DNA of 48,335 nucleotides from an uncultured Spirochaetaceae bacterium (lineage in GTDB: Bacteria > Spirochaetota > Spirochaetia > Sphaerochaetales > Sphaerochaetaceae). The number at the start of each line of letters is the position of its first letter. Position 1 is the first letter of the stretch. Of the stretch, positions 24,160-33,446 are shown one piece after another. Both the position numbers and the translations under genes were made by a program. Location of the stretch: contig CALXKZ010000086.1 in assembly GCA_944389065.1 (NCBI GenBank), forward strand, positions 1-48,335. The letters run 5' to 3'. The notes beneath the pieces were generated by a model. It was not told the DNA's origin, ran no database searches, and saw only the letters and a list, made by a program, of their open reading frames with translations.

Positions 24160-26808
24160 TCAGAACGACTCAAGAAGCTTTATATGCTCCTTTGCCTTCT
24201 CTATCTTCTCCTCGAACTCAGCCTTCTTGCCCTTCTCTTTCTCAATAGCCTCAGGCTTTGCGTGTGATATGAAGTTCTCATTGGAGAGCTTCTTCTCAGA
24301 AGCCTCAAGAAGAGCTGTGTTCTTCTGGATCTCATTCTCAAGCCTCTTTATCTCCGCATCGATGTCGATTGCATCACGTACGAACACAAAGGCCTCGAAG
24401 CCGATAGCCGTTGCAGGGAATGCACCCTTCACATCCTCGCTTCCATCTGTGTCTATGACAATCGATGAAGCTGTCAAGAAGGACTTCATCAGATCCGCTT
24501 CCTGACGGAAGAATGCTGCAGAAGCGGATTCAGGCATCCTGATCACGACCTTGAGCTTCTTCTCAGGTGCGATCTGGAGATTTGCCCTTGCAGCCCTTAC
24601 AACTCTTGAAGCCTCCTGCAGAAGCCCGACAAGATCGTCAGCCTCCTTGTCCTCCGCTTCTGCGGAATACTCAGGATATAGAGCTGTGATTACATCCCCT
24701 TCATGGTTCGGAAGCTTCTGATAGATCTCTTCTGTGATGAATGAAAGGAATGGATGCATAAGCCTCATAGCCTTCTCAAGGATATCCATGAGAACGGATA
24801 CAGCAAGGTTCTTCTCCTCCTCGCTTCCTGAAAGAAGCCTGGGCTTTGATGCCTCGATATACCAGTCGCAGTAATCATTCCAGAAGAATGAGTAGATAGC
24901 CTGCGCAGCTTCGTTGAATCTGTAGTTCTCCATTGCATCATGGATTGTCTTCGCAGCCGTATTGAGGCGGGAATATATCCAGCGGTCCATGATCGATAGC
25001 TTAGACCTGTCAATCTCAACAAGCTCCCTGCCCTCAAGGTTCAGAAGAAGATATCTTGCCGCATTCCAGATCTTGTTCGCGAACCTCGAACCGAGGCGGA
25101 ATGACTCCATATCGATCATGACATCCTGCCCCTGAGCTGCAAGATAGCAAAGCGTGAACTTCATTGCATCAGCCCCGAAACGGTCAATCACCTCAAGCGG
25201 ATCTATGCCGTTTCCGAGCGACTTGGACATCTTGCGGCCCTTGATATCTCTGACAAGCCCTGTGATCACGATATCGCGGAATGGAGCCTTGCCCATGAAT
25301 ATCTCAGAGGACATTATCATTCTGGAGATCCAGAAGAAGATGATATCGTATGCAGAGACGAGTGTATTCGTCGGGAAGAACTTCTCAAGATCCAGGGTCT
25401 TATCAGGCCATCCGAGCGTCGAGAACGGCCAGAGCCATGATGAGAACCATGTATCAAGGACATCCTCATCCTGCTTCAGGCTGTGGCTATGGCAGTCAGG
25501 ACACTCTATGACATCGGTGCGTGACACGATCATCTTTCCGCAGTCCTGGCAGTACCATACAGGGATCCTGTGTCCCCACCAGAGCTGACGTGATATGCAC
25601 CAGTCGCGTATATTCTCCATCCAGTGAGCGTATGTGTTCTCCCATCTTCTCGGATAGAATACGATATCACCATCCTTCCATGCTGCGAGAGCTTTATCGG
25701 CAAGGCTTCTCATTGAGACGAACCACTGCTCTGAAAGATATGGCTCAACAGTCGTATGGCAGCGATAGCAGTGGCCTACATCATGGGCATGATCGGTGAT
25801 CTTCACAAGATACCCGCCCTTCTCAAGATCCTCTACAACAAGCGATCTTGCATCCTCTGCCATCATTCCGCGGTACTTCTCCGGCACATTCTCATTGAGT
25901 GTTCCATCGGGGTTAAGAAGATTGATAGCCTCAAGATCATGGCGCTTCCCGCATTCGAAGTCATTCGGGTCATGAGCCGGCGTGATCTTAACCATTCCGG
26001 TTCCGAATTCCATGTCTACGAATCTGTCAGTGATGATAGGTATCTTCCTGTCAGTAAGCGGCAGAAGAAGCTCCTTGCCAACAACGCTCTTATAGCGCTC
26101 ATCATCAGGATTCACGGCAACAGCTGTATCACCGAACATCGTCTCGGGACGTGTTGTCGCAACTGTGATGTATCCCGATCCATCTGCGTATGGATATCTG
26201 ACATCATAGAGCTTTCCAGGAACGTTCTCGTACTCGACCTCATCATCGGCAAGCGCTGTTCCGCACTTCGGGCAGTAGTTCACCAGATATTTGCCCTTAT
26301 AGATGAGTCCCTTTTCATACAGTGTCACGAAAGCTTCACGGACAGCTCTGGAAAGACCTTCATCCATTGTGAAACGCTCATGATCCCAGTCACAGGAACA
26401 GCCCATCTTCTCAAACTGGCTCTTGATGATGTCATGATGCTTCTCCTTGACTTTCCAGGTACGCTCGACAAACTTCTCACGTCCAAGATCCTGGCGCCTC
26501 AGTCCCTCTTTCTGGAGCTGACGCTCAACTACATTCTGCGTTGCAATACCAGCATGATCCGTTCCCGGAACCCACAGAGTCGGGCGGCCATGCATCCTGT
26601 AATATCTGATGATGATATCCTGCAGGCTGTTATTCAGCGCATGTCCCATATGAAGCACACCGGTGACATTCGGCGGTGGCATGACAATCGAAAAATGCTC
26701 TTTATCGGAATCGGAAGGAGCGAATTCGCCTTTTTCCTTCCAGTAAGAATAGATACGGTCCTCAAAATCCTTAGGATCATAGGCCTTTGACAGCTCGACT
26801 GCTTTCAT
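24160..26808 (-). CDS. valS: Valyl-tRNA synthetase
   Basis: Charges tRNA-Val; 882 residues, full length. The class I motifs are PNVTGVLHMGHALN (HIGH-type) near residue 48 and GRKMSKSLGNGIDP (KMSKS) near 525. The editing domain has TTRPETMFGDTAVAVNPDD, and a zinc knuckle (YCPKCG, YCQDCG with ECPDCH) is present. The last 70 residues form the coiled-coil arm found in ValS. Full ribosome site (AAGGAAGG). Confidence 0.98.
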   Translation of the reverse strand: MKAVELSKAYDPKDFEDRIYSYWKEKGEFAPSDSDKEHFSIVMPPPNVTGVLHMGHALNNSLQDIIIRYYRMHGRPTLWVPGTDHAGIATQNVVERQLQKEGLRRQDLGREKFVERTWKVKEKHHDIIKSQFEKMGCSCDWDHERFTMDEGLSRAVREAFVTLYEKGLIYKGKYLVNYCPKCGTALADDEVEYENVPGKLYDVRYPYADGSGYITVATTRPETMFGDTAVAVNPDDERYKSVVGKELLLPLTDRKIPIITDRFVDMEFGTGMVKITPAHDPNDFECGKRHDLEAINLLNPDGTLNENVPEKYRGMMAEDARSLVVEDLEKGGYLVKITDHAHDVGHCYRCHTTVEPYLSEQWFVSMRSLADKALAAWKDGDIVFYPRRWENTYAHWMENIRDWCISRQLWWGHRIPVWYCQDCGKMIVSRTDVIECPDCHSHSLKQDEDVLDTWFSSWLWPFSTLGWPDKTLDLEKFFPTNTLVSAYDIIFFWISRMIMSSEIFMGKAPFRDIVITGLVRDIKGRKMSKSLGNGIDPLEVIDRFGADAMKFTLCYLAAQGQDVMIDMESFRLGSRFANKIWNAARYLLLNLEGRELVEIDRSKLSIMDRWIYSRLNTAAKTIHDAMENYRFNEAAQAIYSFFWNDYCDWYIEASKPRLLSGSEEEKNLAVSVLMDILEKAMRLMHPFLSFITEEIYQKLPNHEGDVITALYPEYSAEAEDKEADDLVGLLQEASRVVRAARANLQIAPEKKLKVVIRMPESASAAFFRQEADLMKSFLTASSIVIDTDGSEDVKGAFPATAIGFEAFVFVRDAIDIDAEIKRLENEIQKNTALLEASEKKLSNENFISHAKPEAIEKEKGKKAEFEEKIEKAKEHIKLLESF

Positions 26809-26838
26809 AAATATACCTTCCTTTGGAATACAGCGTGG

Positions 26839-26867
26839 ATTCTATCAGATTAAGCGGAATGGAACAA
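26839..26867 (-). promoter_or_regulatory. Candidate promoter of valS
   Basis: TTGTTC (26862-26867), a 17-base spacer and TAGAAT (26839-26844) in the 62-base gap before valS. Confidence 0.5.
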
Positions 26868-26870
26868 TAT

Positions 26871-27926
26871 TCAGAAAAGGACAAGATCGACGCTGGAAAG
26901 GACGTAATCCAGAGTCTGGGATCTCTCAAGGGGCTCATCCTCCATGCCGAACCCGATGAATGCATTCCTCATCTCTTCCGGCATAGAAGCTGCGGCATCG
27001 ATCATCGGCAGCTTATACAGTCTTCCGATATTCCTGCATATATCCGTGATGGCCAGTCTATCCGTACCAGTGATGCAGAAACTGCCATTTCCAGAATCAT
27101 ATCCAAGCGACTGCGCTGCATAATCGACAAACGGATCCCATGTCATCTTCCTTCCATTAGCATCTGTGTAGTTGAAGCTGAAAGACTCCTGATCATGCTG
27201 TGCCGCCGCTATTACCCAGAGATTCCCATTTCCAGAGCCAGAATGGCTTAATTGCCTTGCAAGAGAATCCGAGATAGCTTTCCCGATCGAGAACCTTGAG
27301 GAGAAATTGCCATTCATATCCTTGTCTATGACCATCCCATTGCTCATGGTTCCATCTCCCATATCGGCAATCGTTCCGGAAAAGCATGTAAGGAATAATG
27401 CCAGCTTATTGCACTCTATCCCATCCATAAGACTGACAAAATCCTCTGGGACAAGATAATCCATGCCGCCCTCTTTATCCGGGTTATAGAAGCATACAGC
27501 TCCATCATCCCTGCCATGGCCGCATATGAAAATGAGAAGAAGATCATTCGGGTCAGCCCTCTCAGAGATGCTTTCAAGTGCCGGAATGATATCCCCTTCA
27601 AGAGTCCACTTATCCGATTCCGTCTGCTCTGATGATGAAGCGGAGAGATAATAGCTTCCATATACCTCATCAAAGATAACCTCTTCCATCTCATCGAAGT
27701 CCGTATGCCCATCCTTGAAAAGGGACTCAACCGCCAGCAGGATATCATTTCTGTTCACTGTCTCAGCAATACAGAAGCCTGAATCAGCATCCCCATAGGT
27801 CATAGAGACCTGTACAGCATAAAGAGTCCTGGGATTATCCAGACCTGTATCAGGGCTCACAGCGCACGAGACAAGAAGCGCTGCTGCAGAAAATACAACG
27901 AATAGAGTTCTCATATCAAGCCGCAT
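26871..27926 (-). CDS. Caspase-like (clan CD) lipoprotein
   Basis: A 351-residue predicted lipoprotein: MRLDMRTLFVVFSAAALLVSC has a good lipobox (LVSC, cysteine at 21). The body looks like a clan CD cysteine peptidase (caspase/C13/C14 group). A catalytic histidine is suggested in LLLIFICGHGRDDG and a catalytic cysteine in LALFLTCFSGTIAD, spaced about 50 residues apart and each at the end of a hydrophobic strand. Basic residues for substrate recognition cannot be assigned. It would act on the periplasmic side or at the cell surface. A TATAGT lies 10 bases before the ATG. It is followed by valS, which has its own promoter. The peptidase assignment comes from motifs only. Confidence 0.68.
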   Translation of the reverse strand: MRLDMRTLFVVFSAAALLVSCAVSPDTGLDNPRTLYAVQVSMTYGDADSGFCIAETVNRNDILLAVESLFKDGHTDFDEMEEVIFDEVYGSYYLSASSSEQTESDKWTLEGDIIPALESISERADPNDLLLIFICGHGRDDGAVCFYNPDKEGGMDYLVPEDFVSLMDGIECNKLALFLTCFSGTIADMGDGTMSNGMVIDKDMNGNFSSRFSIGKAISDSLARQLSHSGSGNGNLWVIAAAQHDQESFSFNYTDANGRKMTWDPFVDYAAQSLGYDSGNGSFCITGTDRLAITDICRNIGRLYKLPMIDAAASMPEEMRNAFIGFGMEDEPLERSQTLDYVLSSVDLVLF

Positions 27927-28013
27927 CTTTCCAGCTACTATACCATCACGGGTTGTGTTTTTACAGAGGAGTATGGCCGATAATCTCTTTCTCTGATATA
28001 TTCCTCTTCTGTT

Positions 28014-28589
28014 ATGGAATACGTTGCGATAGATTTCGAGACGGCATCAGGCTCTCCTGATTCAGCATGCGCGATAGGACTCGTCAGGAAGGATGCGGAG
28101 GGAGAGACAATTGACAGCTACTATTCGATGATCAGGCCTCCCCGGCTTGTCTTCGATCCACATTGCACCGCAGTCCATCACCTTGATCCTGCTGACATAA
28201 TAAAGGCACCCACCTTTGCGGAACTATGGGAGGATATCACATCATTCATCGGCAGCTCACCGCTCGTCGCGCATAATGCGCCATTTGATATAAATGTCCT
28301 CAGATCATCTGCATCAGCCTGGGATCTGGAAGCTCCGCATAATGATTATTACTGCACTCTCTCCCTTTCAAGGAGGCTATGGAAAGGCAGACGCTCATAC
28401 AGCCTTACCGCACTGGCATCATCGCTCGGATGGGAATACGATGCGCATAATGCACTTGCCGACAGCGACACCTGCGGCAGGCTCTTCTCCAGGCTATGCG
28501 GAAGCTATCTATCCGATGACGATGATGCCAAACGCTTCTTCCGCAGGGTATACAAGGAGAAGAACGGACGGTACCCGAAGCAGATCTAG
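28014..28589 (+). CDS. DEDDh 3'-5' exonuclease (DnaQ-like)
   Basis: A 191-residue exonuclease of the DNA polymerase III epsilon family. Exo I is AIDFETASG, Exo II is LVAHNAPFDINVL and Exo III-epsilon is DAHNALADSDTC, so all four acidic residues and the histidine are present. It is a stand-alone domain with a basic C-terminal tail (FFRRVYKEKNGRYPKQI) and may serve in repair or RNA/DNA end trimming rather than as the replicative proofreader. TATATT lies 11 bases before the ATG and there is no Shine-Dalgarno site. It converges with the PAP2 gene, overlapping it by four bases. Confidence 0.9.
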   Translation: MEYVAIDFETASGSPDSACAIGLVRKDAEGETIDSYYSMIRPPRLVFDPHCTAVHHLDPADIIKAPTFAELWEDITSFIGSSPLVAHNAPFDINVLRSSASAWDLEAPHNDYYCTLSLSRRLWKGRRSYSLTALASSLGWEYDAHNALADSDTCGRLFSRLCGSYLSDDDDAKRFFRRVYKEKNGRYPKQI

Positions 28590-29482
28590 GCTATCTCCAT
28601 AAGCCCTGCTCTCACAGCTATCGCGGGATAGCAGAACGTCACCCAGAAGCCAAGAGCGAAGAAAGCGATGAGCTTTTCTGTATAGTGCGGAAGAGGAAGC
28701 ATCATCAGTATGGCAACTACGGCAATCGATGATATAAGGCCGACGATGTATCTTGCAGCTTTCTTTCCGATGGTGCCTTCTGAAGTGAAATCGATACGCT
28801 TCTTCTCTATATTCGCACCTAAAAGAACACCTGCGGCAATAGCCATATTCGAAGAGAAATCTGAAAAGGCAAGGGCCTCTATAAGAGCCATATCAAGAAG
28901 AAATGCTGAAATGGCTGCCGAAATAAAGCAGATTGCCCCGTAGATCATCGTGAAAGAAAGAAAGCTTTCCCTGCTTTCCTGCATTCTCAGGAACATCGGT
29001 GCAAGAAAGAATGCAGAAAAAAGCCCTATAATCGTCCCGGCAAGGACATCCATCGGCCAGTGCACTCCAAGATACATTCTAGATACAGGCACCATGATTA
29101 TGAGAATGACCGCAATCGCTCTCAGGACCCAGGATCTGAATACGACTGCAAGAGAGCCATAGAATGAAGACGCCCCTGTGCTGTGTCCTGAAGGGAATGA
29201 ATAGCCGGTTGCTGTCTCAAGCCGTCCTCCGCTGATCAGTTCCGGATAGACCATGAAAGGCCGGGGATACCTTACTATCGCTTTGACAATCTGTGTTGTT
29301 ATCAAAGCAGTGAGCATTGACAGAGTCACTGCAAAGCCTCTTTTCTTATCCATGCACCAATAGATGAAGAGAATTATGAAAAGAGGAATTATTATCTCCC
29401 CGGTCATTGATACCGCATTCATCAGAACATCGAGGACCGGGTTGGCAATACGCTGAAAGAAAAGAAGGATATCGAGCTGCAT
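28586..29482 (-). CDS. PAP2-family membrane phosphatase
   Basis: A membrane acid phosphatase of the PAP2 superfamily, about 298 residues with eight or so hydrophobic helices. The three-part active site is visible: KAIVRYPRPF, then SFPSGHSTG, then RMYLGVHWPMDV. Such proteins dephosphorylate lipid pyrophosphates or phosphatidates at the outer face of the inner membrane; undecaprenyl-pyrophosphate recycling is possible but unproven. The start is placed at ATG 29482; a TTG at 29500 sits directly on a GGAG and is less likely. It follows the tRNA-Asn terminator in the same direction. Confidence 0.88.
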   Translation of the reverse strand: MQLDILLFFQRIANPVLDVLMNAVSMTGEIIIPLFIILFIYWCMDKKRGFAVTLSMLTALITTQIVKAIVRYPRPFMVYPELISGGRLETATGYSFPSGHSTGASSFYGSLAVVFRSWVLRAIAVILIIMVPVSRMYLGVHWPMDVLAGTIIGLFSAFFLAPMFLRMQESRESFLSFTMIYGAICFISAAISAFLLDMALIEALAFSDFSSNMAIAAGVLLGANIEKKRIDFTSEGTIGKKAARYIVGLISSIAVVAILMMLPLPHYTEKLIAFFALGFWVTFCYPAIAVRAGLMEIA

Positions 29483-29525
29483 AGTAGTACCTGCAATCAA
29501 TCTCCTGAGATGATTTCAGCCGGTA

Positions 29526-29557
29526 AAATAAAAGACTCCCTGTTTCCAAGGAGTCTT
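29526..29557 (-). terminator. Intrinsic terminator of tRNA-Asn
   Basis: On the minus strand AAGACTCC pairs with GGAGTCTT, followed by TTATTTT, three bases past the mature tRNA end. Confidence 0.8.
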
Positions 29558-29560
29558 ATG

Positions 29561-29633
<73 letters not shown>

Positions 29634-29657
29634 ATTGCGTTCTCTCGAACAATGGAG

Positions 29658-29686
29658 AGAATACGGATTTTGGTATGTGCTGTCAA
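29658..29686 (-). promoter_or_regulatory. Promoter of tRNA-Asn
   Basis: Perfect TTGACA (29681-29686), 17-base spacer, TATTCT (29658-29663), in the gap after manA. Confidence 0.65.
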
Positions 29687-29727
29687 TACCTTTCTGATAA
29701 AATCCTGAATTTCGGTTCCAATGCCAC

Positions 29728-30897
29728 TCAGGAAGGATCCGGTATCTCCGCAAAGAACACAGTTCCCCTGATATTCAGGCCATATGGCGATGCAGAGGCA
29801 GGGATAAGCGCGCACTCCCCTTTCTCAAGTCTCAGACCTTCCCCTTTATAAGAGAATCTTGCGGTGCCTTCCGTGACGAGGGCCAGAGAAAGCCTGCCGC
29901 CCTTCACTTCATAGCTTCCGCTTGATGCACGGCGGAGCACGAAGTTCTCCGAGGGGCAGTCATACGTCACACGTCCCGATCCTGTGCGTGATATCTGGGA
30001 TTTGGATACAGCTGTCGAATCGAATGACATGATCCTCTCCAGCTCTTCCAGATCAATGCGCTTTCTGGTCAGACCTCCTCTGAGAACATTGTCAGAGGCA
30101 TCCATAAGCTCAACTCCATTACCAAGGACATAGGCATGAAGCGTACCTGGCTGCAGATAGAGAGCCTCTCCTATCTGGAGGTTCACTATATTCATCATGT
30201 ATGGGAATACGGCCCCTATATCTCCCGGATACTCCTTGAGGCACTTCTTAGCAATGCCCTTCCGTGTCAGGAAAAGACCAGACCAGCTATCATCGCTGCT
30301 GGCATCGAGAAAATCGCTGAATTCCCTGAGCACAGCAGACTTCTTTTCATCATCGAGCGCATAAAGCCCAAGGAAAAGGGATTTTATATCACTGGAGATA
30401 TCCTTCAGTATTCCTGCATAGGAAACAGGCATGATCGCAGCGAAATCCGCTTTCGTCACCTCGATATCCCTGAAGCCGCACATTGCTGTTACAGGGGATA
30501 GCGCAGCAATTATCTCAGCCTTCTGGTTATCATCCTGATAATCGACTTCCTCTCCTCTCTCCCTCTTCCCGGCTTCCCTTCTCCATCCATCCTCTGCCTG
30601 GGCCTTATCAGGGTGGCACTGCAGCGACAGGGGACTTGCAATAGCAAGCACCTTGAAAAGAAGCGGCAGTTTTCCGCCGAATCTCAGATAGTCCCGCTCC
30701 CCGAGTATTGATCTATCAGAAGCGATAAGCTTTGAAAGGCTCTCTCCATCCTCTGCATGCGACTCACCTGATGGATGTGTGCCGAACCATAGCTCTGCCT
30801 GCGGCTCTCCAGTATATCCTCCGACAAGGGATGGGATGAAATCATCGTTTCCCCATGCATAATCCTTCACTGTTCCTTTGATCTTTATGATGTCCAT
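29728..30897 (-). CDS. manA: Mannose-6-phosphate isomerase, class I
   Basis: Interconverts mannose-6-phosphate and fructose-6-phosphate; zinc enzyme of 389 residues. Recognizable segments are VKDYAWGNDDFIPSL, PQAELWFGTHPSG, LSLQCHPDK with the metal-binding Gln and His, and LYLQPGTLHAYVLGNGVELMDASDNVLRGGL. It supplies mannose units for glycans or feeds mannose into glycolysis. A TACAAT lies six bases before the ATG with no Shine-Dalgarno, so the mRNA may be leaderless; this -10 overlaps the end region of the MATE gene upstream. Confidence 0.94.
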   Translation of the reverse strand: MDIIKIKGTVKDYAWGNDDFIPSLVGGYTGEPQAELWFGTHPSGESHAEDGESLSKLIASDRSILGERDYLRFGGKLPLLFKVLAIASPLSLQCHPDKAQAEDGWRREAGKRERGEEVDYQDDNQKAEIIAALSPVTAMCGFRDIEVTKADFAAIMPVSYAGILKDISSDIKSLFLGLYALDDEKKSAVLREFSDFLDASSDDSWSGLFLTRKGIAKKCLKEYPGDIGAVFPYMMNIVNLQIGEALYLQPGTLHAYVLGNGVELMDASDNVLRGGLTRKRIDLEELERIMSFDSTAVSKSQISRTGSGRVTYDCPSENFVLRRASSGSYEVKGGRLSLALVTEGTARFSYKGEGLRLEKGECALIPASASPYGLNIRGTVFFAEIPDPS

Positions 30898-30903
30898 GCC
30901 GAT

Positions 30904-30909
30904 ATTGTA
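30904..30909 (-). promoter_or_regulatory. -10 element six bases before the manA ATG
   Basis: TACAAT preceded by TGA (extended -10), six bases before the start codon, with no ribosome site in between. Confidence 0.5.
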
Positions 30910-32295
30910 TCACAGTACTGTACGATTCTGTGCTTTCTCTGCTTCTTTCCTGTTGAGCATTCTCAGAAATGAGATGAAGAAGAAAACCGCGGCAATGAAA
31001 GTTATCAGATCGCTCAGAGGCTGCGCGATCTCGACACCTGAAATCCCGAAGCGGGAAGGAAGCACAAGAATCAGAGGAATGAAGCATATTCCCTGTCTTG
31101 CCATCGCAAGAACAGTCGCAGGAAGCGCCTGTCCTGTGCTCTGCAGCCCCATGTTCGTTGTCGTTACAAGGCCTGTCAGAGGCAGAAGGACGGCCTGCAG
31201 ACGAAGTGCCATCACCCCGATTTCCATAACCTCCGGATCATCGGCCCTGAATGCACCGATAAGCGGATGGGCGAAGATCACGCAGACAGCAGCTGCTCCG
31301 GTCATTATCAGAATGCCGGTTATGGCTGTGAAGCGCACTGCCTCCTTTACCCTTCCATACAGCTCTGCTCCATAGTTGAATGATGCGACAGGCTGGAAGC
31401 CCTGTCCGAATCCAAGCATGGCGCTGAATGCGAACATAGAGATCTTCCCTGCGATGCTCATCGCTGCTACAGCAGCATCACCGAAGGCAGCTGCTGCGAC
31501 ATTGAGGGAGATGGAAGCAATGCTTGCCAGTCCCTGTCTCATCAGAGTCGGCATCCCTATCTTAACAATCTGGGCATATGTTCCGGCGCTGGCTGACACC
31601 ATCTTCAACGATATTCTTACACTGCTCTTTCCCCTGAGGAAGAATGAGAGAAGTATGCAGAACGATACCAGCTGCGAAAGGGCTGTAGCCATTGCCGCAC
31701 CAGCTGTACCGAAACCGAATGCGAAGATGAAGATCGGATCCAGGATGATGTTCAGAAGTCCTCCGGTCGTTATCCCGATCATTCCAAGCATTGCTTTTCC
31801 CTCTGCCCTGAGGTAGTTGTTCATGACAAACGAAAGGCACATCACAGGGCATCCCATGAAGATATACTGTGCATATGCCTCAGCATACGGAAGTATTGTC
31901 TCCGTTGCCCCCAGAAGCCTCATCAATGCAGGGCGGAAGACTATCCCAATGAATGCAAGGACAAGAGACAGAACAAGAGCAAAGAAGAAACCGGAGGATG
32001 CTGTCCTTGTCGCATCCTCATCCCTCTTTGCCCCTAGCTGCCTTGAAAGGATATTGCCAGCTCCCATTCCTATGGTGAAACCGATAGCCTGGATGATGGC
32101 CATGATGGAAAAAACTATCCCCACAGCTCCTGCTGCGCTTGTTCCCAGCTTAGCCACGAAATATGTATCGGCAGTGTTGTAGATCGCAGAGACAAGCATA
32201 CTGATGATCGTAGGGACTGCAAGCCGTCCGATAAGCTTAGGAACCGGCGTCTCAGTCATCTTCCTATAGTGTTCCTGCCGTTCCTTATCGTCCAT
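30910..32295 (-). CDS. MATE-family multidrug/sodium antiporter
   Basis: A 461-residue MATE exporter with twelve membrane helices in two homologous halves. It begins MDDKERQEHYRKMTETPVPKLIGRLAVPTII and has FTIGMGAGNILSRQLG, a family loop. The start at 32295 has GGAGGAAGG; a longer frame to 32361 would run into the divergent tRNA-Gly and is rejected. MATE proteins export drugs or metabolites using a Na+ or H+ gradient. It closely resembles the gene at 39681-41066, with a shared opening MTETPV and helix 1-3 pattern, so the two are paralogs. Confidence 0.93.
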   Translation of the reverse strand: MDDKERQEHYRKMTETPVPKLIGRLAVPTIISMLVSAIYNTADTYFVAKLGTSAAGAVGIVFSIMAIIQAIGFTIGMGAGNILSRQLGAKRDEDATRTASSGFFFALVLSLVLAFIGIVFRPALMRLLGATETILPYAEAYAQYIFMGCPVMCLSFVMNNYLRAEGKAMLGMIGITTGGLLNIILDPIFIFAFGFGTAGAAMATALSQLVSFCILLSFFLRGKSSVRISLKMVSASAGTYAQIVKIGMPTLMRQGLASIASISLNVAAAAFGDAAVAAMSIAGKISMFAFSAMLGFGQGFQPVASFNYGAELYGRVKEAVRFTAITGILIMTGAAAVCVIFAHPLIGAFRADDPEVMEIGVMALRLQAVLLPLTGLVTTTNMGLQSTGQALPATVLAMARQGICFIPLILVLPSRFGISGVEIAQPLSDLITFIAAVFFFISFLRMLNRKEAEKAQNRTVL

Positions 32296-32311
32296 TCCTT
32301 CCTCCCATAGC

Positions 32312-32340
32312 TTGCAAAAGTATGCCCTTTGGTATATCCT
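32312..32340 (+). promoter_or_regulatory. Promoter of tRNA-Gly
   Basis: TTGCAA (32312-32317), 17-base spacer, TATCCT (32335-32340), ten bases before the mature tRNA. Confidence 0.6.
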
Positions 32341-32350
32341 CAGCGCATAT

Positions 32351-32422
32351 GCGACCGTCATATAGTGGCTATTACCTCAGCTTCCCAAGCTGAAGATGCG
32401 GGTTCGATTCCCGTCGGTCGCT
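32351..32422 (+). tRNA. tRNA-Gly (anticodon CCC)
   Basis: Cloverleaf on the plus strand: acceptor GCGACCG/CGGTCGC, anticodon stem TCAGC/GCTGA with loop TTCCCAA, T arm GCGGG-TTCGATT-CCCGT, discriminator T. No CCA encoded. Confidence 0.95.
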
Positions 32423-32426
32423 CTTC

Positions 32427-32455
32427 GGGTCCGGTTATCCGGACTCTTTTTCTTT
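32427..32455 (+). terminator. Intrinsic terminator of tRNA-Gly
   Basis: GGGTCCGG pairs with CCGGACTC around TTAT, followed by TTTTTCTTT, four bases after the tRNA. Confidence 0.85.
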
Positions 32456-32489
32456 CCGATTATAATCCCATTGCAGCGTATTTGCATGC

Positions 32490-32495
32490 TAAAAT
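32490..32495 (+). promoter_or_regulatory. -10 element six bases before the rmlB-like ATG
   Basis: TAAAAT with TGC as extended -10 (TGC at 32487-32489), six bases before the start codon; no ribosome site and no clear -35. Confidence 0.5.
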
Positions 32496-32501
32496 CTGGC
32501 T

Positions 32502-33446
32502 ATGGTAATAGCAGTTGCAGGAGGAGCCGGATTCGTCGGCTCTGCATTCATCAGATACATATCCAGAACACATCCCGAGGACAGGATCATCTGCTTTGAT
32601 GCCCTCACATATGCTGCTGACATGGAGAATCTGAGCACTGTATCGGATAACAGCAGATTCACATTCATAAAAGGAGATATTACGGAGAGAAAGGATGTCG
32701 ACGATCTCTTCTCATTCCATCCGGACATCCTGGTGAACTTCGCTGCAGAAAGCCATGTCGACAGATCAATAGAATTTCCTGAGCTGTTCGTAAAGACGAA
32801 TGTCTATGGTACAGGTGTCCTTCTTGATGCATGCGCTGAGCATGGAATCGGACGTTTCCATCAGATATCGACAGACGAAGTCTATGGGGATCTTCCGCTT
32901 GACAGGATGGACCTCAGATTCACAGAGTCATCCCCGATAAAACCCAGTTCACCATACAGCGCATCCAAGGCAGGAGCGGATCTTCTGGTGCTTTCCTACG
33001 TCAGGACCTATGGCCTCAATGCTACTATCTCACGCTCTTCAAACAACTATGGGCCTGGGCAGAACATAGAAAAGCTCATACCGAAGACTATCTGGAATGC
33101 TCTCCATGGAATGAGCATCCCTGTTTACGGAGATGGAAGGAATATCCGGGACTGGATCCATACAGATGAGCACGCACGGGCTGTGGATCTCATCATCAGA
33201 AATGGGAAAAGCGGGGAAATATACAATATCGGAGCAGATAATGAGATCAGCAATATAGATCTCATCAGGAAAATACTCTCTGTTCTTGGTAAGCCTGAGG
33301 ATCTTATCTCATTCGTTCCTGACAGAAAAGGCCATGACAAACGCTATGCCATAAATCCTGAGAAGATACGGAAGGAGCTTGGATTCAGAGCAGAGCAGAG
33401 AGATCTGGAAGAGACAATCCTGAACTATGCTTCTGTCTTCAGCTGA
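32502..33446 (+). CDS. rfbB: dTDP-glucose 4,6-dehydratase-like protein
   Basis: A 314-residue short-chain dehydrogenase of the RmlB/RfbB family. It has the nucleotide-binding GGAGFVGSAF, DALTYAADMENL, AAESHVDRSI, the ISTDEVYGDL segment with the catalytic Thr-Asp-Glu, and YSASKAGAD with the catalytic Tyr and Lys. It also has SNNYGPGQNIEKLIPK, where RmlB usually has a Tyr-Gln pair. The product would be a 4-keto-6-deoxy nucleotide sugar for surface glycans. It is slightly shorter than the common 330-350 residues and stands alone, without rmlA, rmlC or rmlD, so another nucleotide sugar is possible. Its 3' end overlaps the convergent ybgC gene by 22 bases. Confidence 0.88.
   Translation: MVIAVAGGAGFVGSAFIRYISRTHPEDRIICFDALTYAADMENLSTVSDNSRFTFIKGDITERKDVDDLFSFHPDILVNFAAESHVDRSIEFPELFVKTNVYGTGVLLDACAEHGIGRFHQISTDEVYGDLPLDRMDLRFTESSPIKPSSPYSASKAGADLLVLSYVRTYGLNATISRSSNNYGPGQNIEKLIPKTIWNALHGMSIPVYGDGRNIRDWIHTDEHARAVDLIIRNGKSGEIYNIGADNEISNIDLIRKILSVLGKPEDLISFVPDRKGHDKRYAINPEKIRKELGFRAEQRDLEETILNYASVFS

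Noticed and set aside
25756..26790. A 344-codon plus-strand frame inside valS
   Set aside because: Antisense shadow of a perfectly conserved valyl-tRNA synthetase; composition and motifs belong to valS.
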